Shown here: one piece after another, positions 52,697-61,430 of the stretch
How positions within the stretch are numbered: position 1 is the stretch's first letter
Layout of the letters: the number at the start of each line of letters is the position of its first letter
Assembly (NCBI RefSeq): GCF_014268595.2
Contig: NZ_CP077091.1
Coordinates: 2,130,501-2,194,500 of the forward strand
Direction: 5' to 3'
DNA from: Pseudomonas hamedanensis
GTDB lineage: Bacteria > Pseudomonadota > Gammaproteobacteria > Pseudomonadales > Pseudomonadaceae
Length of the DNA: 64,000 nt
Made by a program: the position numbers and the translations under genes
The notes under the pieces: model-generated
The model's database searches: none
What the model saw: the letters and a program-made list of their open reading frames with translations, nothing else
Told to the model about the DNA's origin: nothing

Positions 52697-54175
52697 TTAC
52701 TCAGGCAATTCAACCAACCCATCAACATCAGTCATCGCCCGCTCGAGCAAATCCGCCGGCAAGCTCTTGCTCGCCCGCGCCCCGAGCAATTTGAGTTGTT
52801 CGCTGCGGCTGACCAGGTTGCCGCGTCCTTCGGTCAGCTTGTTGCGCGCTGAGCTGTAAGCCTTGTCCAGTTGTTGCAGGCGATTGCCAACCTCGTCGAG
52901 ATCCTGAATGAACAGCACGAACTTGTCGTAAAGCCAGCCGGCACGCTCGGCGATTTCCCGCGCGTTCTGGCTTTGCCGCTCCTGCTTCCACAGGCTGTCG
53001 ATCACGCGCAATGTCGCCAGCAACGTCGTTGGGCTGACAATCACGATGTTACGGTCGAAGGCTTCCTGAAACAGCGTCGGTTCGGCCTGCAAGGCTGCGG
53101 AAAACGCCGCCTCGATGGGCACGAACAGCAAAACGAAATCGAGGCTGTGCAGACCGTCAAGACGCTTGTAATCCTTGCCGGCCAAGCCTTTGACGTGATT
53201 GCGCAAGGACAGCACGTGCTGCTTGATCGCGATCTGTCCAAGACTGTCATCGTCCGCAGCGACGTATTGCTGATAGGCCGTCAGACTGACTTTGGAGTCG
53301 ACCACCACCTGCTTGTCACCGGGCAGATAAATAATCACGTCAGGCTGGAAGCGCTCGCCGTCCGGTCCCTTGAGATTGACCTGGGTCTGATATTCGCGCC
53401 CCTTCTCCAGGCCAGCGTGTTCAAGCACTCGCTCCAGAATCAGCTCGCCCCAGTTGCCTTGGGTCTTCTGCCCCTTCAGTGCGCGAGTCAGGTTGGTCGC
53501 CTCATCGCTCAGGCGCAGGTTGAGCGCCTGCAAACGCTCCAGCTCCTTGGCCAGGGAAAAGCGTTCGCGGGCTTCGGCCTGATAACTTTCTTCCACGCGT
53601 TTTTCGAAAGACTGAATGCGCTCTTTCAACGGATCAAGCAGTTGGCCGAGACGCTGTTGGCTGGTCTCGGCAAAGCGTTGTTCGCGTTCATCGAAGATCT
53701 TCCCGGCCAGTTCGGCGAACTGCGCACGCAGCTCGTCACGCGAGCCTTGCAGGTCACTGAGGCGTTGCTGATGGCTGTCCTGCTGCTCACGCAGTTCGGC
53801 GCTCAGCGAGGCGGCCTGCGCATCAAGACGCCGCAGCTCGGCTTCCTTGCTGGCACGCTCAAGGTTCCAGGCATGGGACGCATCGCGAGCGTCATCGCGC
53901 TCGATTTGCAGTAACTCGACTTCACGACGCAGGGCCGCCAGGTCAGCCTGTTTGAGGGTATTGGCCTGGCTGAGGTCAGCGATCTCGTCACGACTGGCTT
54001 CCAACTGAGCGTTGAGACCATCCTGAGCCAACTGCGCCATGGCCAGCCGCTCTTCAAGCACAGCGATGTCGGCCTGGCCATCCCGCGCGCGGCGCTGCAA
54101 CTGCCAGGCCAGCACCAACAGCGGCAACCCTGCGCCTGCAAGCCCCAGCAACACGCTGGTCAAGTCCATAGCCAT
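52697..54175 (-). CDS. rmuC: DNA recombination protein RmuC homologue
   Basis: This 492-residue protein has an N-terminal membrane segment (residues 6-24), then a long coiled coil rich in Glu, Gln and Leu (about 35-230). The RmuC nuclease-fold domain follows, with the hallmark GNWGELILERVLEHAGL and PDGERFQPDVIIYLPGDKQVVVDSKVS (shown in parts). RmuC limits inversions at short inverted repeats. The start is ATG 54175, with AGGAG five bases upstream; ATG 54169 is possible. Confidence 0.93.
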   Translation of the reverse strand: MAMDLTSVLLGLAGAGLPLLVLAWQLQRRARDGQADIAVLEERLAMAQLAQDGLNAQLEASRDEIADLSQANTLKQADLAALRREVELLQIERDDARDASHAWNLERASKEAELRRLDAQAASLSAELREQQDSHQQRLSDLQGSRDELRAQFAELAGKIFDEREQRFAETSQQRLGQLLDPLKERIQSFEKRVEESYQAEARERFSLAKELERLQALNLRLSDEATNLTRALKGQKTQGNWGELILERVLEHAGLEKGREYQTQVNLKGPDGERFQPDVIIYLPGDKQVVVDSKVSLTAYQQYVAADDDSLGQIAIKQHVLSLRNHVKGLAGKDYKRLDGLHSLDFVLLFVPIEAAFSAALQAEPTLFQEAFDRNIVIVSPTTLLATLRVIDSLWKQERQSQNAREIAERAGWLYDKFVLFIQDLDEVGNRLQQLDKAYSSARNKLTEGRGNLVSRSEQLKLLGARASKSLPADLLERAMTDVDGLVELPE

Positions 54176-54236
54176 AGCGACTCCTGCCGATCCGATAAAG
54201 CTTGAAGGTTAACCAAGGTGTCAGAGCTTGGACAGC

Positions 54237-54593
54237 TCAGTCTTCAATCAGGCCCAGTTCCTGTTGCGCACGCACGTCGCCGGCGCGGGCGGCCTGGCGC
54301 AACAGGTCCTGGCCGATGCGCCGGTCGCGGGCATTGCCGCACTCGCGACACATCAACTGGCCCAGACGGCTCTGCGCAACGACGACGCCCTCACGCGCAG
54401 GCTGCTTAAGCAAACGCCCGGCAAGGTGTTTGGCATTACGGCTATCGCCCAGACGCGGGCTGTCGAGCAACCATTCGGCCACACGCACGGAAAAACGCTT
54501 GGGGGAGGTAACACGAGGAGGTTCTGAGGTAACAGAGTCTGATACTGAGCGAAACTTCATAAAGCACTTGGGGCAGATCGGAAGGCGCGCCAC
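54237..54593 (-). CDS. Sel1-like small protein
   Basis: This protein has 118 residues from GTG 54593; ATG 54559 (MKFRSVSDSV) is an alternative start. The second half contains Sel1-like helices (REGVVVAQSRLGQLM and RAGDVRAQQELGLIED). The N-terminus has a CPKC pair. Its function is unknown. It is transcribed toward rmuC on the same strand after a 61-base gap. Confidence 0.65.
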   Translation of the reverse strand: MARLPICPKCFMKFRSVSDSVTSEPPRVTSPKRFSVRVAEWLLDSPRLGDSRNAKHLAGRLLKQPAREGVVVAQSRLGQLMCRECGNARDRRIGQDLLRQAARAGDVRAQQELGLIED

Positions 54594-54667
54594 TCTACTC
54601 TCTTTTTCTTACAGGTAAAGTCGAAACATCAGTCGGCACGCCCGTGCTAGAGCAAGCGCTCGGGACA

Positions 54668-54688
54668 ATCCACAGAAGCTGTGGATAA
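54668..54688. other. second DnaA-box-like palindrome
   Basis: ATCCACAG-AAG-CTGTGGAT (54668-54686) includes TGTGGATAA (54680-54688), a perfect inverse DnaA 9-mer. Its meaning is unknown. Confidence 0.4.
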
Positions 54689-55070
54689 CTCAGTGGACAA
54701 CCGCCTTGCAACCCTCGCAAAGCCTTATGGAATGGGCCTCGCAGTCAAACTGACGATTTTTTCACCAACAAAAAAAAGCGATGTTTTTCATTGACTTAAA
54801 CTTTTGATACAGGCAGCCGTCAGGGTCAGGATTGATATGACAGTGCGGTGACAGTCCGCGCCACTGATGTGCACAAGTACCTGCTGCCCGGTTATATCGG
54901 TGCGCTTTTTCGGGCCAGTCTGGCAGCCTACCGGGGATAAACCGGCCTAATCACCTTGAGAGCAAGCACGTTGCGCCGACAAACGGCGAAGAAAACTGAC
55001 CCGACATAAGCGATCCGGCCTGCCGGCAAGCTGTCCCAACCGGCGCACGGGAAGTTTTTTTGCGAGGCAT

Positions 55071-55099
55071 TTGCTTTGCATCATTCGATCCGTTACTAT
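55071..55099 (+). promoter_or_regulatory. near-consensus sigma-70 promoter
   Basis: TTGCTT (-35, 55071-55076) and TACTAT (-10, 55094-55099) with an exact 17-base spacer. Transcription would start near 55106, about 415 bases before the next start codon. Confidence 0.65.
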
Positions 55100-55106
55100 C
55101 CGCGGC

Positions 55107-55522
55107 GTTAGTACCAAGCTGAAAGTCAATTCTGGTCGAACACATCCCCACGGTAAACCTTCGTTATCGAAGCCTCTGCCGAAAAGAGCGGGAACGACCC
55201 CTCGATGGTTTCCAGGTAAATCTTGCGACGACACAGCCTTTGATCGAATGCAAAGGGTGTTGCGAAGACCGTTTACTCTGACCGAACCAACCTGCAAATT
55301 GATCAGGATCTTCACCCCGGGCCCAGAACCTTTGCCCTTGTTGTGATGCCTGTCCTCCTAAGTACCTACCTGCCAGCCCAAGCGCGCCCACTTATCAGCG
55401 CTTCAAACTGGCTGCTTTGTTCCAGTCGGGTTCTTCGTTCGATCAATGGTGATCGACGTTACTGGAACGTTTTAACGTTGCACGGTTCTTATCCGTGTCA
55501 TTTGTAGGAACACCTAATAACT
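55107..55522 (+). ncRNA. candidate structured leader or independent small RNA
   Basis: This is the region between the promoter at 55071 and the 74-residue gene. It has no supported ORF. A strong hairpin near its end pairs GTTCCAGT (55419-55426) with ACTGGAAC (55461-55468), with inner pairing CGTTCGATCA/TGATCGACG, followed by GTTTTAA. This could terminate a transcript of about 370 nt or act as a 5' leader control element. I do not recognise a known RNA family. Confidence 0.35.
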
Positions 55523-55747
55523 ATGTCTACTCAAATCCACACTCAGGATGCCATTCGCACCCTAACCAACGCTTTTGCCCCAATGAACTGCCTGATCATG
55601 GCCGCTCGCAAAGGCTGCTTCAGCTTCACCGTGGTCAATGAACACGGGATCGCTCGTCACAGCGAGCGCTTGTACCCCGATCAATACTCCAGTGCCGAAC
55701 CGCTGCAGGCCGTGATCGACCGTACGCGCCAGGCACTGGTTGCCTGA
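55523..55747 (+). CDS. small conserved-looking protein, 74 residues
   Basis: ATG 55523 to stop 55747, starting MSTQIHTQDAIRTLTNAF. It is a soluble mixed alpha/beta protein with a beta-hairpin-like segment (KGCFSFTVVNEHGIARHSERLYP). I do not recognise a named family. It is preceded by a long leader and followed by a clear terminator, so it is an independent transcription unit. Confidence 0.75.
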   Translation: MSTQIHTQDAIRTLTNAFAPMNCLIMAARKGCFSFTVVNEHGIARHSERLYPDQYSSAEPLQAVIDRTRQALVA

Positions 55748-55770
55748 TAGCCGAACGCGCTGCAAAAGCC

Positions 55771-55801
55771 AAAGCCCCGCACACAATGCGGGGCTTTTTA
55801 T
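55771..55801 (+). terminator. rho-independent terminator after the 74-residue gene
   Basis: AAAGCCCCGC/GCGGGGCTTT hairpin with a seven-base loop and T-run. Confidence 0.88.
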
Positions 55802-56020
55802 TGCCTGATGTTTCGCTTTTACCGCTTCGCCGTTAAGCATCATTGGATATAACGGTTAAAACTCAGAGCCGGAAATATTTTAAAAACAGTCCTTTACACC
55901 CTGAATATGACACTACACTTCAACTCGAGCGGCTTGATCCGCTTGTGGCGAGCCTGAGCCGATCCACCGCTGCCAAGCCCCCTTTCAGGACTCGCCCCCA
56001 TTACAAGATCCGAGGGTTTT

Positions 56021-56503
56021 ATGGGTATCGCTGCCAGCGAACTGTGCCGCTACGTGATCCGTCCTACCTTGATCTACCTGGGACGCCACTGTGCAACCGC
56101 CGAATCCCTGCTGTTGGGTATCGCCGCCAGCCAGTCCGCCCTCGGCTCCGCACTGCATGACCGGCGCGGGCACGGCCTGTACCGCATCGCCGAGCAGCGC
56201 CACCAAATGCTTTGGGACGATTACCTGGCGCTCGATCCGGAGCGCGCCAGCCTGGTGCGTGGCCTGGCCAGCCAGCACGCATTCCTCAGCGGGCCGCACC
56301 TGGAACTGACCGTCAATCTGCGTTACGCCACTGCCATCGCCTGGCTATTGATCGAAGAGCAAGCCCCCACCCTCCCCGACCCGAACGATTTACTGGGCAT
56401 GGCGCGTATCTGGCGCCAGACATTCCAGCCTCAGGGTCGTCTACGCGATTTCACCGACGCCTGGCAGACCTGTGTTTCACCGCTGAATCAGGTCGCTTGT
56501 TGA
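56021..56503 (+). CDS. uncharacterised protein, 160 residues
   Basis: This 160-residue protein starts MGIAASELCRYVIRPTLIYLGRH, with GAGGG ahead of ATG 56021. It looks largely helical. It contains ASQSALGSALHDRRGHGLYRI and RIWRQTFQPQGRLRDF (shown in part). The length and composition recall phage or lysozyme-like helical proteins, but no active-site motif was identified. The role is unknown. The FadL-type gene follows after 146 bases. Confidence 0.65.
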   Translation: MGIAASELCRYVIRPTLIYLGRHCATAESLLLGIAASQSALGSALHDRRGHGLYRIAEQRHQMLWDDYLALDPERASLVRGLASQHAFLSGPHLELTVNLRYATAIAWLLIEEQAPTLPDPNDLLGMARIWRQTFQPQGRLRDFTDAWQTCVSPLNQVAC

Positions 56504-56649
56504 CCGAGCGGTTCCACAAGTTCTCGCAACAGGTCGGCATTTTGGTCGGATTGTCCTACAAAACCGCTCTAACTCAAGGCATACAGGCTATAGCGCTGGG
56601 ACGAAAATGTTGGTAATTTTCGCCCCGGTGATCACCAGGAGTTCTAATA

Positions 56650-57921
56650 ATGAAAAAAGTAATGCTCAAAACCACCCTTAGCCTCGCCGTTGCCATGGCA
56701 TCCACCCAGATTTTCGCGGCGGGTTTTGCCCTCAACGAACAAAGCATTAGCGGGATGGGGACTGGTTTTGCCGGGCGATCTTCTGCTGCCGACGACGCAA
56801 GCACTGTTTATGGCAACCCTGCCGGTATGTCGCGCCTCAAGCGCGAACAAGTCACCGGCGGCGTCGCTTTTGTCGATGCTCATACCGATATCAGCAACGG
56901 CAGCTCCAGCCCGAACGGCGGCAGCAATAAAGGCGACATGGTGCCCCTCACCGCCGTACCGATGGGCTTCTACGTCAAGCCAATCGACGATCACTGGGCA
57001 TTCGGCCTGGGCGTCTACGTGCCATTCGGCCTGATCACCGATTACGAAAACGGCTTTGCCGGCCGTTACTTCGGCAGCAAGTCCGAAGTCCAGGTCATCA
57101 CTTTCCAGCCAACCGTCAGCTACGCCTTCAACGACAAGGTGTCGATCGGTTTCGGTCCGACCATCAACCGCATCGACGGCTCTCTGGAATCGAACCTATC
57201 GATCACCCAGGCGCTGCCGGACGGCAAGGTCAAGATCAAGGGTGACGACACCGCGCTGGGCTACAACATCGGCGTGCTGGTACAAGCCACCGACACCACC
57301 CGCGTGGGCCTGACCTACCACTCCAAAGTCGATTACAAGCTCGAAGGCGACACCAAGGTCAAGTACGGCGCACTGGCGCTGGCAGGCCTGGGCGCCAACC
57401 AGAAATACGACGCTTCGTTGAAGATCACCACGCCTGAATCCGTCGACCTGTCGGTTACCCAGGCGATCAACGATCGCTGGAACGTCTACGCCGGTACCAC
57501 CTGGACGCGCTGGAGCCAGCTGGACAAGATCACCGTCAAGAACTCCGGCGTGCAGCCACTGCTGGCCGGTCAGTTCGGCTCGATCAACGAAGATCAGAAC
57601 TGGCATGACACTTGGGCTTACGCCGTGGGTACGTCGTATCAGTTGAACAAGGAATGGGTACTGCGTACCGGCCTGACGTTCGACCAGTCGCCGACCAATA
57701 ACGAAGATCGCTCGCCACGCATTCCTACCGGCGACCGCACCATCTTCAGTGTTGGTGCCGGCTGGAGTCCGACCGAAGACCTGACCATCGACGTCGCTTA
57801 TTCGTACTTGAAGGAAGAATCGGTCAACATCCGCAACGAGAACAATCGTGGCCAAAGCTACGAGTCCAAGTATGAAAACTCGGCAAACGGTTTCGGTGTC
57901 GGCGCGACCTACCGCTTCTGA
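56650..57921 (+). CDS. FadL/OmpP1-family outer membrane transport protein
   Basis: This 423-residue protein has a signal peptide ending near TQIFA and the mature start AGFALNEQSISGMGTGFAG. It has the NPAG motif (VYGNPAGMSRL) and a C-terminal Phe (GATYRF), as in FadL-type porins. These carry long-chain fatty acids or other hydrophobic compounds across the outer membrane. The start ATG 56650 follows AGGAG. A terminator follows at 57953-57991. The exact substrate is unknown. Confidence 0.9.
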   Translation: MKKVMLKTTLSLAVAMASTQIFAAGFALNEQSISGMGTGFAGRSSAADDASTVYGNPAGMSRLKREQVTGGVAFVDAHTDISNGSSSPNGGSNKGDMVPLTAVPMGFYVKPIDDHWAFGLGVYVPFGLITDYENGFAGRYFGSKSEVQVITFQPTVSYAFNDKVSIGFGPTINRIDGSLESNLSITQALPDGKVKIKGDDTALGYNIGVLVQATDTTRVGLTYHSKVDYKLEGDTKVKYGALALAGLGANQKYDASLKITTPESVDLSVTQAINDRWNVYAGTTWTRWSQLDKITVKNSGVQPLLAGQFGSINEDQNWHDTWAYAVGTSYQLNKEWVLRTGLTFDQSPTNNEDRSPRIPTGDRTIFSVGAGWSPTEDLTIDVAYSYLKEESVNIRNENNRGQSYESKYENSANGFGVGATYRF

Positions 57922-57952
57922 TGCTGCAAGGCGAGGCCAACCCCTCGCCCAT

Positions 57953-57991
57953 AAAAAAGCCCCGCTCTCTTTGCAGAGGCGGGGCTTTTTT
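57953..57991 (+). terminator. rho-independent terminator after the FadL-type gene
   Basis: AAAAAAGCCCCGC/GCGGGGCTTTTTT around CTCTTTGCAGAG, a long stem with T-run; symmetrical, so it could also act on the opposite strand. Confidence 0.88.
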
Positions 57992-58017
57992 GGTTTCCGG
58001 CACTACGCCAAGCCATT

Positions 58018-58105
58018 GTGGGAGCGAGCTTGCTCGCGAAAGCGATGGATCAGCCGACTCATACTCCGAATGAGAGACCGCATTCGCGAGCAGGCTCGCT
58101 CCCAC
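58018..58105. repeat. REP/BIME inverted repeat (GTGGGAGCGAGC type)
   Basis: Arms at 58018-58040 and 58083-58105 between the convergent FadL-type and glutathione peroxidase genes. Confidence 0.85.
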
Positions 58106-58120
58106 AGGGTACAGAGTGAA

Positions 58121-58681
58121 TCAAGGCTTCAGCGGCTTTGAAGCGATGGCCTTTTCGATCGCCGCAATAAACTCCGGATCATCCGGCTTGGTCAGGCTGG
58201 AAAAGTTGGCGATGACGTTGCCCTGACGATCGACCACGTATTTGTAGAAGTTCCACTTCGGCGCACTGCTCTGCTCGGCCAGCACCTTGAACAGATGCGT
58301 GGCGCCATCACCGCGGACCTTCTGTGGCTCGGTCATGTTGAACGTCACGCCATAGTTGGCATAACAGACCTTGGCGGTTTCGGCACTGTCCTTGGACTCC
58401 TGCTTGAAATCGTCGGACGGGACGCCAAGCATCTCCAGCCCTTGCGCCTTGTAGCGCTGATTGAGCGCCTCAAGCCCTTCGAATTGCGGAGCGAACCCGC
58501 AGAAGCTCGCCGTATTGATGACCACCAGCGGTTTGTCGGCGTAGCGCTGACACAGGTCGATGGATTCCTTGGCCCGCAGCTTGGGCAGCGAACCTTGCAG
58601 CAGGTCCGGACAATCCGCAGCCCCGGCCAAGCCAGTCAACGTCATCAGCAACGCGGGAACAGCACACCAGCGCTTCAGCAT
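58121..58681 (-). CDS. glutathione peroxidase family protein, exported
   Basis: The protein has 186 residues from ATG 58681 ([11 protein letters not shown]), which has AAGGAT seven bases upstream; another ATG three codons earlier sits directly against that site. A signal peptide ends at GLAGA, so it is periplasmic. The catalytic Cys is in [15 protein letters not shown] and the Trp in [13 protein letters not shown], both conserved in the family. It reduces hydroperoxides with thiols, here probably with a thioredoxin-type donor. Confidence 0.88.
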   Translation of the reverse strand: MLKRWCAVPALLMTLTGLAGAADCPDLLQGSLPKLRAKESIDLCQRYADKPLVVINTASFCGFAPQFEGLEALNQRYKAQGLEMLGVPSDDFKQESKDSAETAKVCYANYGVTFNMTEPQKVRGDGATHLFKVLAEQSSAPKWNFYKYVVDRQGNVIANFSSLTKPDDPEFIAAIEKAIASKPLKP

Positions 58682-58737
58682 GTCGAGCATCCTTTAAGCA
58701 GTCATCAGACTGCCGACGTTACTCGCCACGCGGGCTT

Positions 58738-58860
58738 CTAGCAAATGCTCATGCCCAACTGCATCAACGCCAGCCCGCCGCGCTGCCAGCCCCACCACGC
58801 CAGCGCCAGCAGCGCGGCACCGAGTGTGATGAGGGCCAGTCGCGACCCGATTCGGCTCAT
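58738..58860 (-). CDS. small membrane protein, 40 residues
   Basis: ATG 58860-58858 overlaps the stop of the MFS gene by four bases (ATGA) and reads MSRIGSRLALITLGAALLAL, then a WWGWQRGGLALMQLGMSIC tail. It has one membrane helix with a Trp-rich boundary and a terminal Cys. The overlap, membrane character and GC-rich codons argue for a real gene. It has no recognised function, and might be a partner of the MFS protein. Confidence 0.65.
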   Translation of the reverse strand: MSRIGSRLALITLGAALLALAWWGWQRGGLALMQLGMSIC

Positions 58861-60065
58861 GCGGCGCTCGCGCGCGGTTGCAGGCGCTCGACCGGACGCT
58901 CGCGCACGGGCCAGTTCAGTGCCGCCGCCAGCAGGCTCAAGAGAACCGCCACTTGCCAGATCAAGTCATAACTCCCGGTACGGTCATACACCACCCCGCC
59001 CAGCCAGCCGCCGAGGAACGAGCCGAGCTGATGGAACAGGAACACGATGCCACCGAGCATGGACAGATTGCGCACGCCAAACAAGGTCGCCACCGTACCG
59101 TTGGTCAACGGCACCGTCGACAACCACAGGAACCCCATCGCCATGCCGAACAGATAAGCCGACGTGGTCGTCACCGGCAGCCACAGGAACAGCACGATCA
59201 CCACTGCACGCAGCAGGTACAACGCCGTCAACAGGCGCGGCTTGGACATGCGCCCGCCGAGCCAGCCAGCGGTATAGGTGCCGAAGATGTTGAACAGCCC
59301 GATCAACGCCAGCACCGTGGTGCCGACGGTCGGCGGCAGATGCTGATCGACCAGATAGGCCGGCAGATGCACGCCGATGAACACCACCTGAAAACCACAA
59401 ACGAAAAAGCCGAACGCCAGCAGCCAGAAACCGGAATGCCCACAGGCTTCACGCAGCGCCTCGGAGAGCGTCTGTTCATGCCCCATCAGCGGCAACGGTT
59501 TGTCTTTGAGCATGCTCACCAGCGGCACAATCATCGCCACCAGCAGCCCCAGCACCAACAGCGCCGCCGACCAGCCGAGCCAGCCGATCAGGCCGAGCGT
59601 GCCCGGCAGCATGGCGAACTGGCCAAAGGAGCCGGCGGCGCTGGCGATGCCCATGCCCATGCTGCGTTTTTCGGCCGGTACAGCGCGACCGACGACGCCG
59701 AGGATCACCGAAAACGAGGTGCCGGACAGGCCGATACCAATCAGCAGGCCAGCGCTCAGCGACAGGCTCAGCGGCGAATCAGCCAACCCCATGCAGACCA
59801 GGCCCGCGGCATACAGTACGCCGCCGATCAGCACCACTTTCGCCGCGCCGAAGCGGTCGGCCAGCGCGCCGGTAAACGGTTGTGCCAAGCCCCAGATCAG
59901 GTTCTGCAAGGCGATGGCGAAGGCGAATACCTCACGCCCCCAGCCGAACTGCGCACTCATCGGCGACAGGAACAGACCGAAGCCATGCCGTATGCCCAAT
60001 GACAACGCCAGGATCAGCGCGCTCCCAAGCAACACCCAACCGCACGTACGCCACATCGTTGTCAT
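58857..60065 (-). CDS. major facilitator superfamily transporter (oxalate/monocarboxylate type)
   Basis: This 402-residue protein has 12 helices and an opening GIRHGFGLFLSPMSAQFGWGREVF, typical of the oxalate:formate antiporter/MCT group. The MFS loop ADRFGAAKVV is conserved. It lies downstream of a MarR regulator (54-base gap) on the same strand, with palindromic operators before each gene. A small membrane protein gene is coupled to its end. The substrate is unknown. Confidence 0.85.
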   Translation of the reverse strand: MTTMWRTCGWVLLGSALILALSLGIRHGFGLFLSPMSAQFGWGREVFAFAIALQNLIWGLAQPFTGALADRFGAAKVVLIGGVLYAAGLVCMGLADSPLSLSLSAGLLIGIGLSGTSFSVILGVVGRAVPAEKRSMGMGIASAAGSFGQFAMLPGTLGLIGWLGWSAALLVLGLLVAMIVPLVSMLKDKPLPLMGHEQTLSEALREACGHSGFWLLAFGFFVCGFQVVFIGVHLPAYLVDQHLPPTVGTTVLALIGLFNIFGTYTAGWLGGRMSKPRLLTALYLLRAVVIVLFLWLPVTTTSAYLFGMAMGFLWLSTVPLTNGTVATLFGVRNLSMLGGIVFLFHQLGSFLGGWLGGVVYDRTGSYDLIWQVAVLLSLLAAALNWPVRERPVERLQPRASAA

Positions 60066-60080
60066 TATTGTTCTCCGCTT

Positions 60081-60096
60081 GCGGGTATATACCCGC
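60081..60096. promoter_or_regulatory. candidate MarR operator before the MFS gene
   Basis: GCGGGTATATACCCGC is a perfect 16-bp palindrome, 15 bases upstream of the MFS start. The same motif occurs before the MarR gene. Confidence 0.7.
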
Positions 60097-60119
60097 TTGA
60101 GTTTGGAAAAAAACCGGCC

Positions 60120-60524
60120 TCAGGCCAGTTCATCCAGCAGTCTGAGCAAGGTTTCGCGCTTCTCGGCACCGAGACGGTCAATCAACCGCTGTTGCGCCGC
60201 TTCCCAGGCGGGCAGCGCTGCTGCCAGGCGTTGCACGCCGATTTCGGTGAGTTTGACGATGCGGTTACGCAGGTCGTCGCCTTCGGCCAACGCCACCAGG
60301 CCTTCGCCTTCCAGCACGCGCAGATTGCGCCCAAGGGTGCTGCGATCCAGTCCCATCGCTTCGGCCAGTTCGGAAATACTCGGTTGATCCAGACGCTGCA
60401 GATTGCACAGCAGAGAATACTGGGCAACGTTGATCCCGAAGCCGTCGAGGGCGCCGTCGTAATGCCTGCTGACGCCACGCGCGGCGCGACGCAGGTTGGT
60501 GCACAAACACTGAGAAGGAAGCAT
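60120..60524 (-). CDS. MarR-family transcriptional regulator
   Basis: This 134-residue winged-helix protein has the HTH (ISELAEAMGLDRSTLGRNLRVLE) and a wing ending DLRNRIVKLTEIG, both typical of MarR dimers that respond to phenolic or other small ligands. The start ATG 60524 follows AAGGAAG-type sequence. The gene precedes the MFS gene in the same direction, and matching palindromes lie before both, so it likely controls the transporter and itself. Confidence 0.88.
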   Translation of the reverse strand: MLPSQCLCTNLRRAARGVSRHYDGALDGFGINVAQYSLLCNLQRLDQPSISELAEAMGLDRSTLGRNLRVLEGEGLVALAEGDDLRNRIVKLTEIGVQRLAAALPAWEAAQQRLIDRLGAEKRETLLRLLDELA

Positions 60525-60527
60525 GGT

Positions 60528-60543
60528 GCGTGTATATACCCGC
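60528..60543. promoter_or_regulatory. candidate MarR operator before the MarR gene
   Basis: GCGTGTATATACCCGC differs from the palindrome at 60081-60096 by one base and lies four bases upstream of the MarR start codon, consistent with autoregulation. Confidence 0.65.
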
Positions 60544-60603
60544 GACTGTGTTAAATCAAGTTACAGATGAAATTCCTGATATTTTTGCTGCCTGAAAAAT
60601 CGC

Positions 60604-60670
60604 CATCGCGAGCAGGCTCACTCCTACAAGGGGTACGCATTTCAATTGTAGGAGTGAGCCTCCTCGCGAT
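60604..60670. repeat. REP/BIME inverted repeat (GTAGGAGTGAGC type)
   Basis: Close-spaced arms at 60604-60626 and 60648-60670; the second arm has CCTCCTCGCG in place of CCTGCTCGCG. Confidence 0.8.
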
Positions 60671-60697
60671 AAGGCCGGCATTATCACTACAAAACTG

Positions 60698-61429
60698 TCA
60701 GCCTAACGCCAGCCCAACCAACACCATCATTTCCAGCAACTCCAGCAACGCCCCCGCTGTATCCCCGGTAGTCCCGCCCAACCGTCGCAGCATCACCCGC
60801 CGCAGCCAGACAAACACCCCAAGTGAAATCAGCAGCGCCACGACCGCACTGATCCCCGCGATCAACAGGCAACCCAGCGCACTCAACCCCAGCACCCACC
60901 AACCGCCCTTGCGCGGCAGATGATCGGCCAGCGCCTGGCCCAAGCCACCCGCACGCACATACGGCGTGGTCAGAAACAACCCCAGCAGCGCCGCCCGGCC
61001 CAGCACCGGCACGATGACCAGCGCCATCCCTTGTCCTTGCTCAATCAACGCCAGCAGCGCAGCGAATTTCAGCAGCAGCACCAACACCAGCGTGACTACT
61101 GCAATCGGCCCGCTGCGTGGATCTTTCATGATCGTCAGCGTGCGTTCGCGATCACCGAAACCACCGAGCCAGGCATCCGCGCTGTCGGCCAGACCATCCA
61201 GGTGCAGCGCACCGCTGAGCAACACCCAAACCGTCAGCAACAGCGCTGCATGAAGCAACGACGGCGCACCGGCCAACAACAGATTCAACGTGTAGAGGAT
61301 CAGCCCGAACAGCAATCCCACCAGCGGATAGAACAGCAGCGACCGCCCAAGTTGTTCCGGCTCAGGCATGCCTGGCAGACGAATGGGCAGACTGCTGAGA
61401 AACTGCAAGGCGATCCACAGCGGCAGCAT
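60698..61429 (-). CDS. cobS: adenosylcobinamide-GDP ribazoletransferase (cobalamin synthase)
   Basis: This 243-residue polytopic membrane enzyme has the conserved SGALHLDGLADSADAWLGG and MKDPRSGPIAV blocks of CobS. It joins adenosylcobinamide-GDP to alpha-ribazole in the last steps of cobalamin assembly. It lies one base after the alpha-ribazole phosphatase gene, at the end of the cob cluster. Confidence 0.94.
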   Translation of the reverse strand: MLPLWIALQFLSSLPIRLPGMPEPEQLGRSLLFYPLVGLLFGLILYTLNLLLAGAPSLLHAALLLTVWVLLSGALHLDGLADSADAWLGGFGDRERTLTIMKDPRSGPIAVVTLVLVLLLKFAALLALIEQGQGMALVIVPVLGRAALLGLFLTTPYVRAGGLGQALADHLPRKGGWWVLGLSALGCLLIAGISAVVALLISLGVFVWLRRVMLRRLGGTTGDTAGALLELLEMMVLVGLALG

Positions 61430-61430
61430 G

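Larger units (their letters stand above)
54594..55522. other. 929-base gap: DnaA-type palindrome, promoter and long leader
   Basis: No protein gene could be supported in this interval, on either strand. It holds a DnaA-box-like palindrome at 54668-54688, T/A-rich stretches, a near-consensus promoter at 55071-55099, and then about 415 nt of transcribed leader with a large hairpin at 55419-55468. Confidence 0.6.

Noticed and set aside
54820..54960. Possible cobalamin riboswitch fragment upstream of the 74-residue gene
   Set aside because: Only loosely similar purine-rich strings; no B12-box could be identified, and the cob genes are far away on the other strand.
55071..55346. 91-codon open frame in the long leader
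   Set aside because: It starts inside the -35 element of the promoter and lacks codon bias or a ribosome-binding site; the region is better read as leader RNA.
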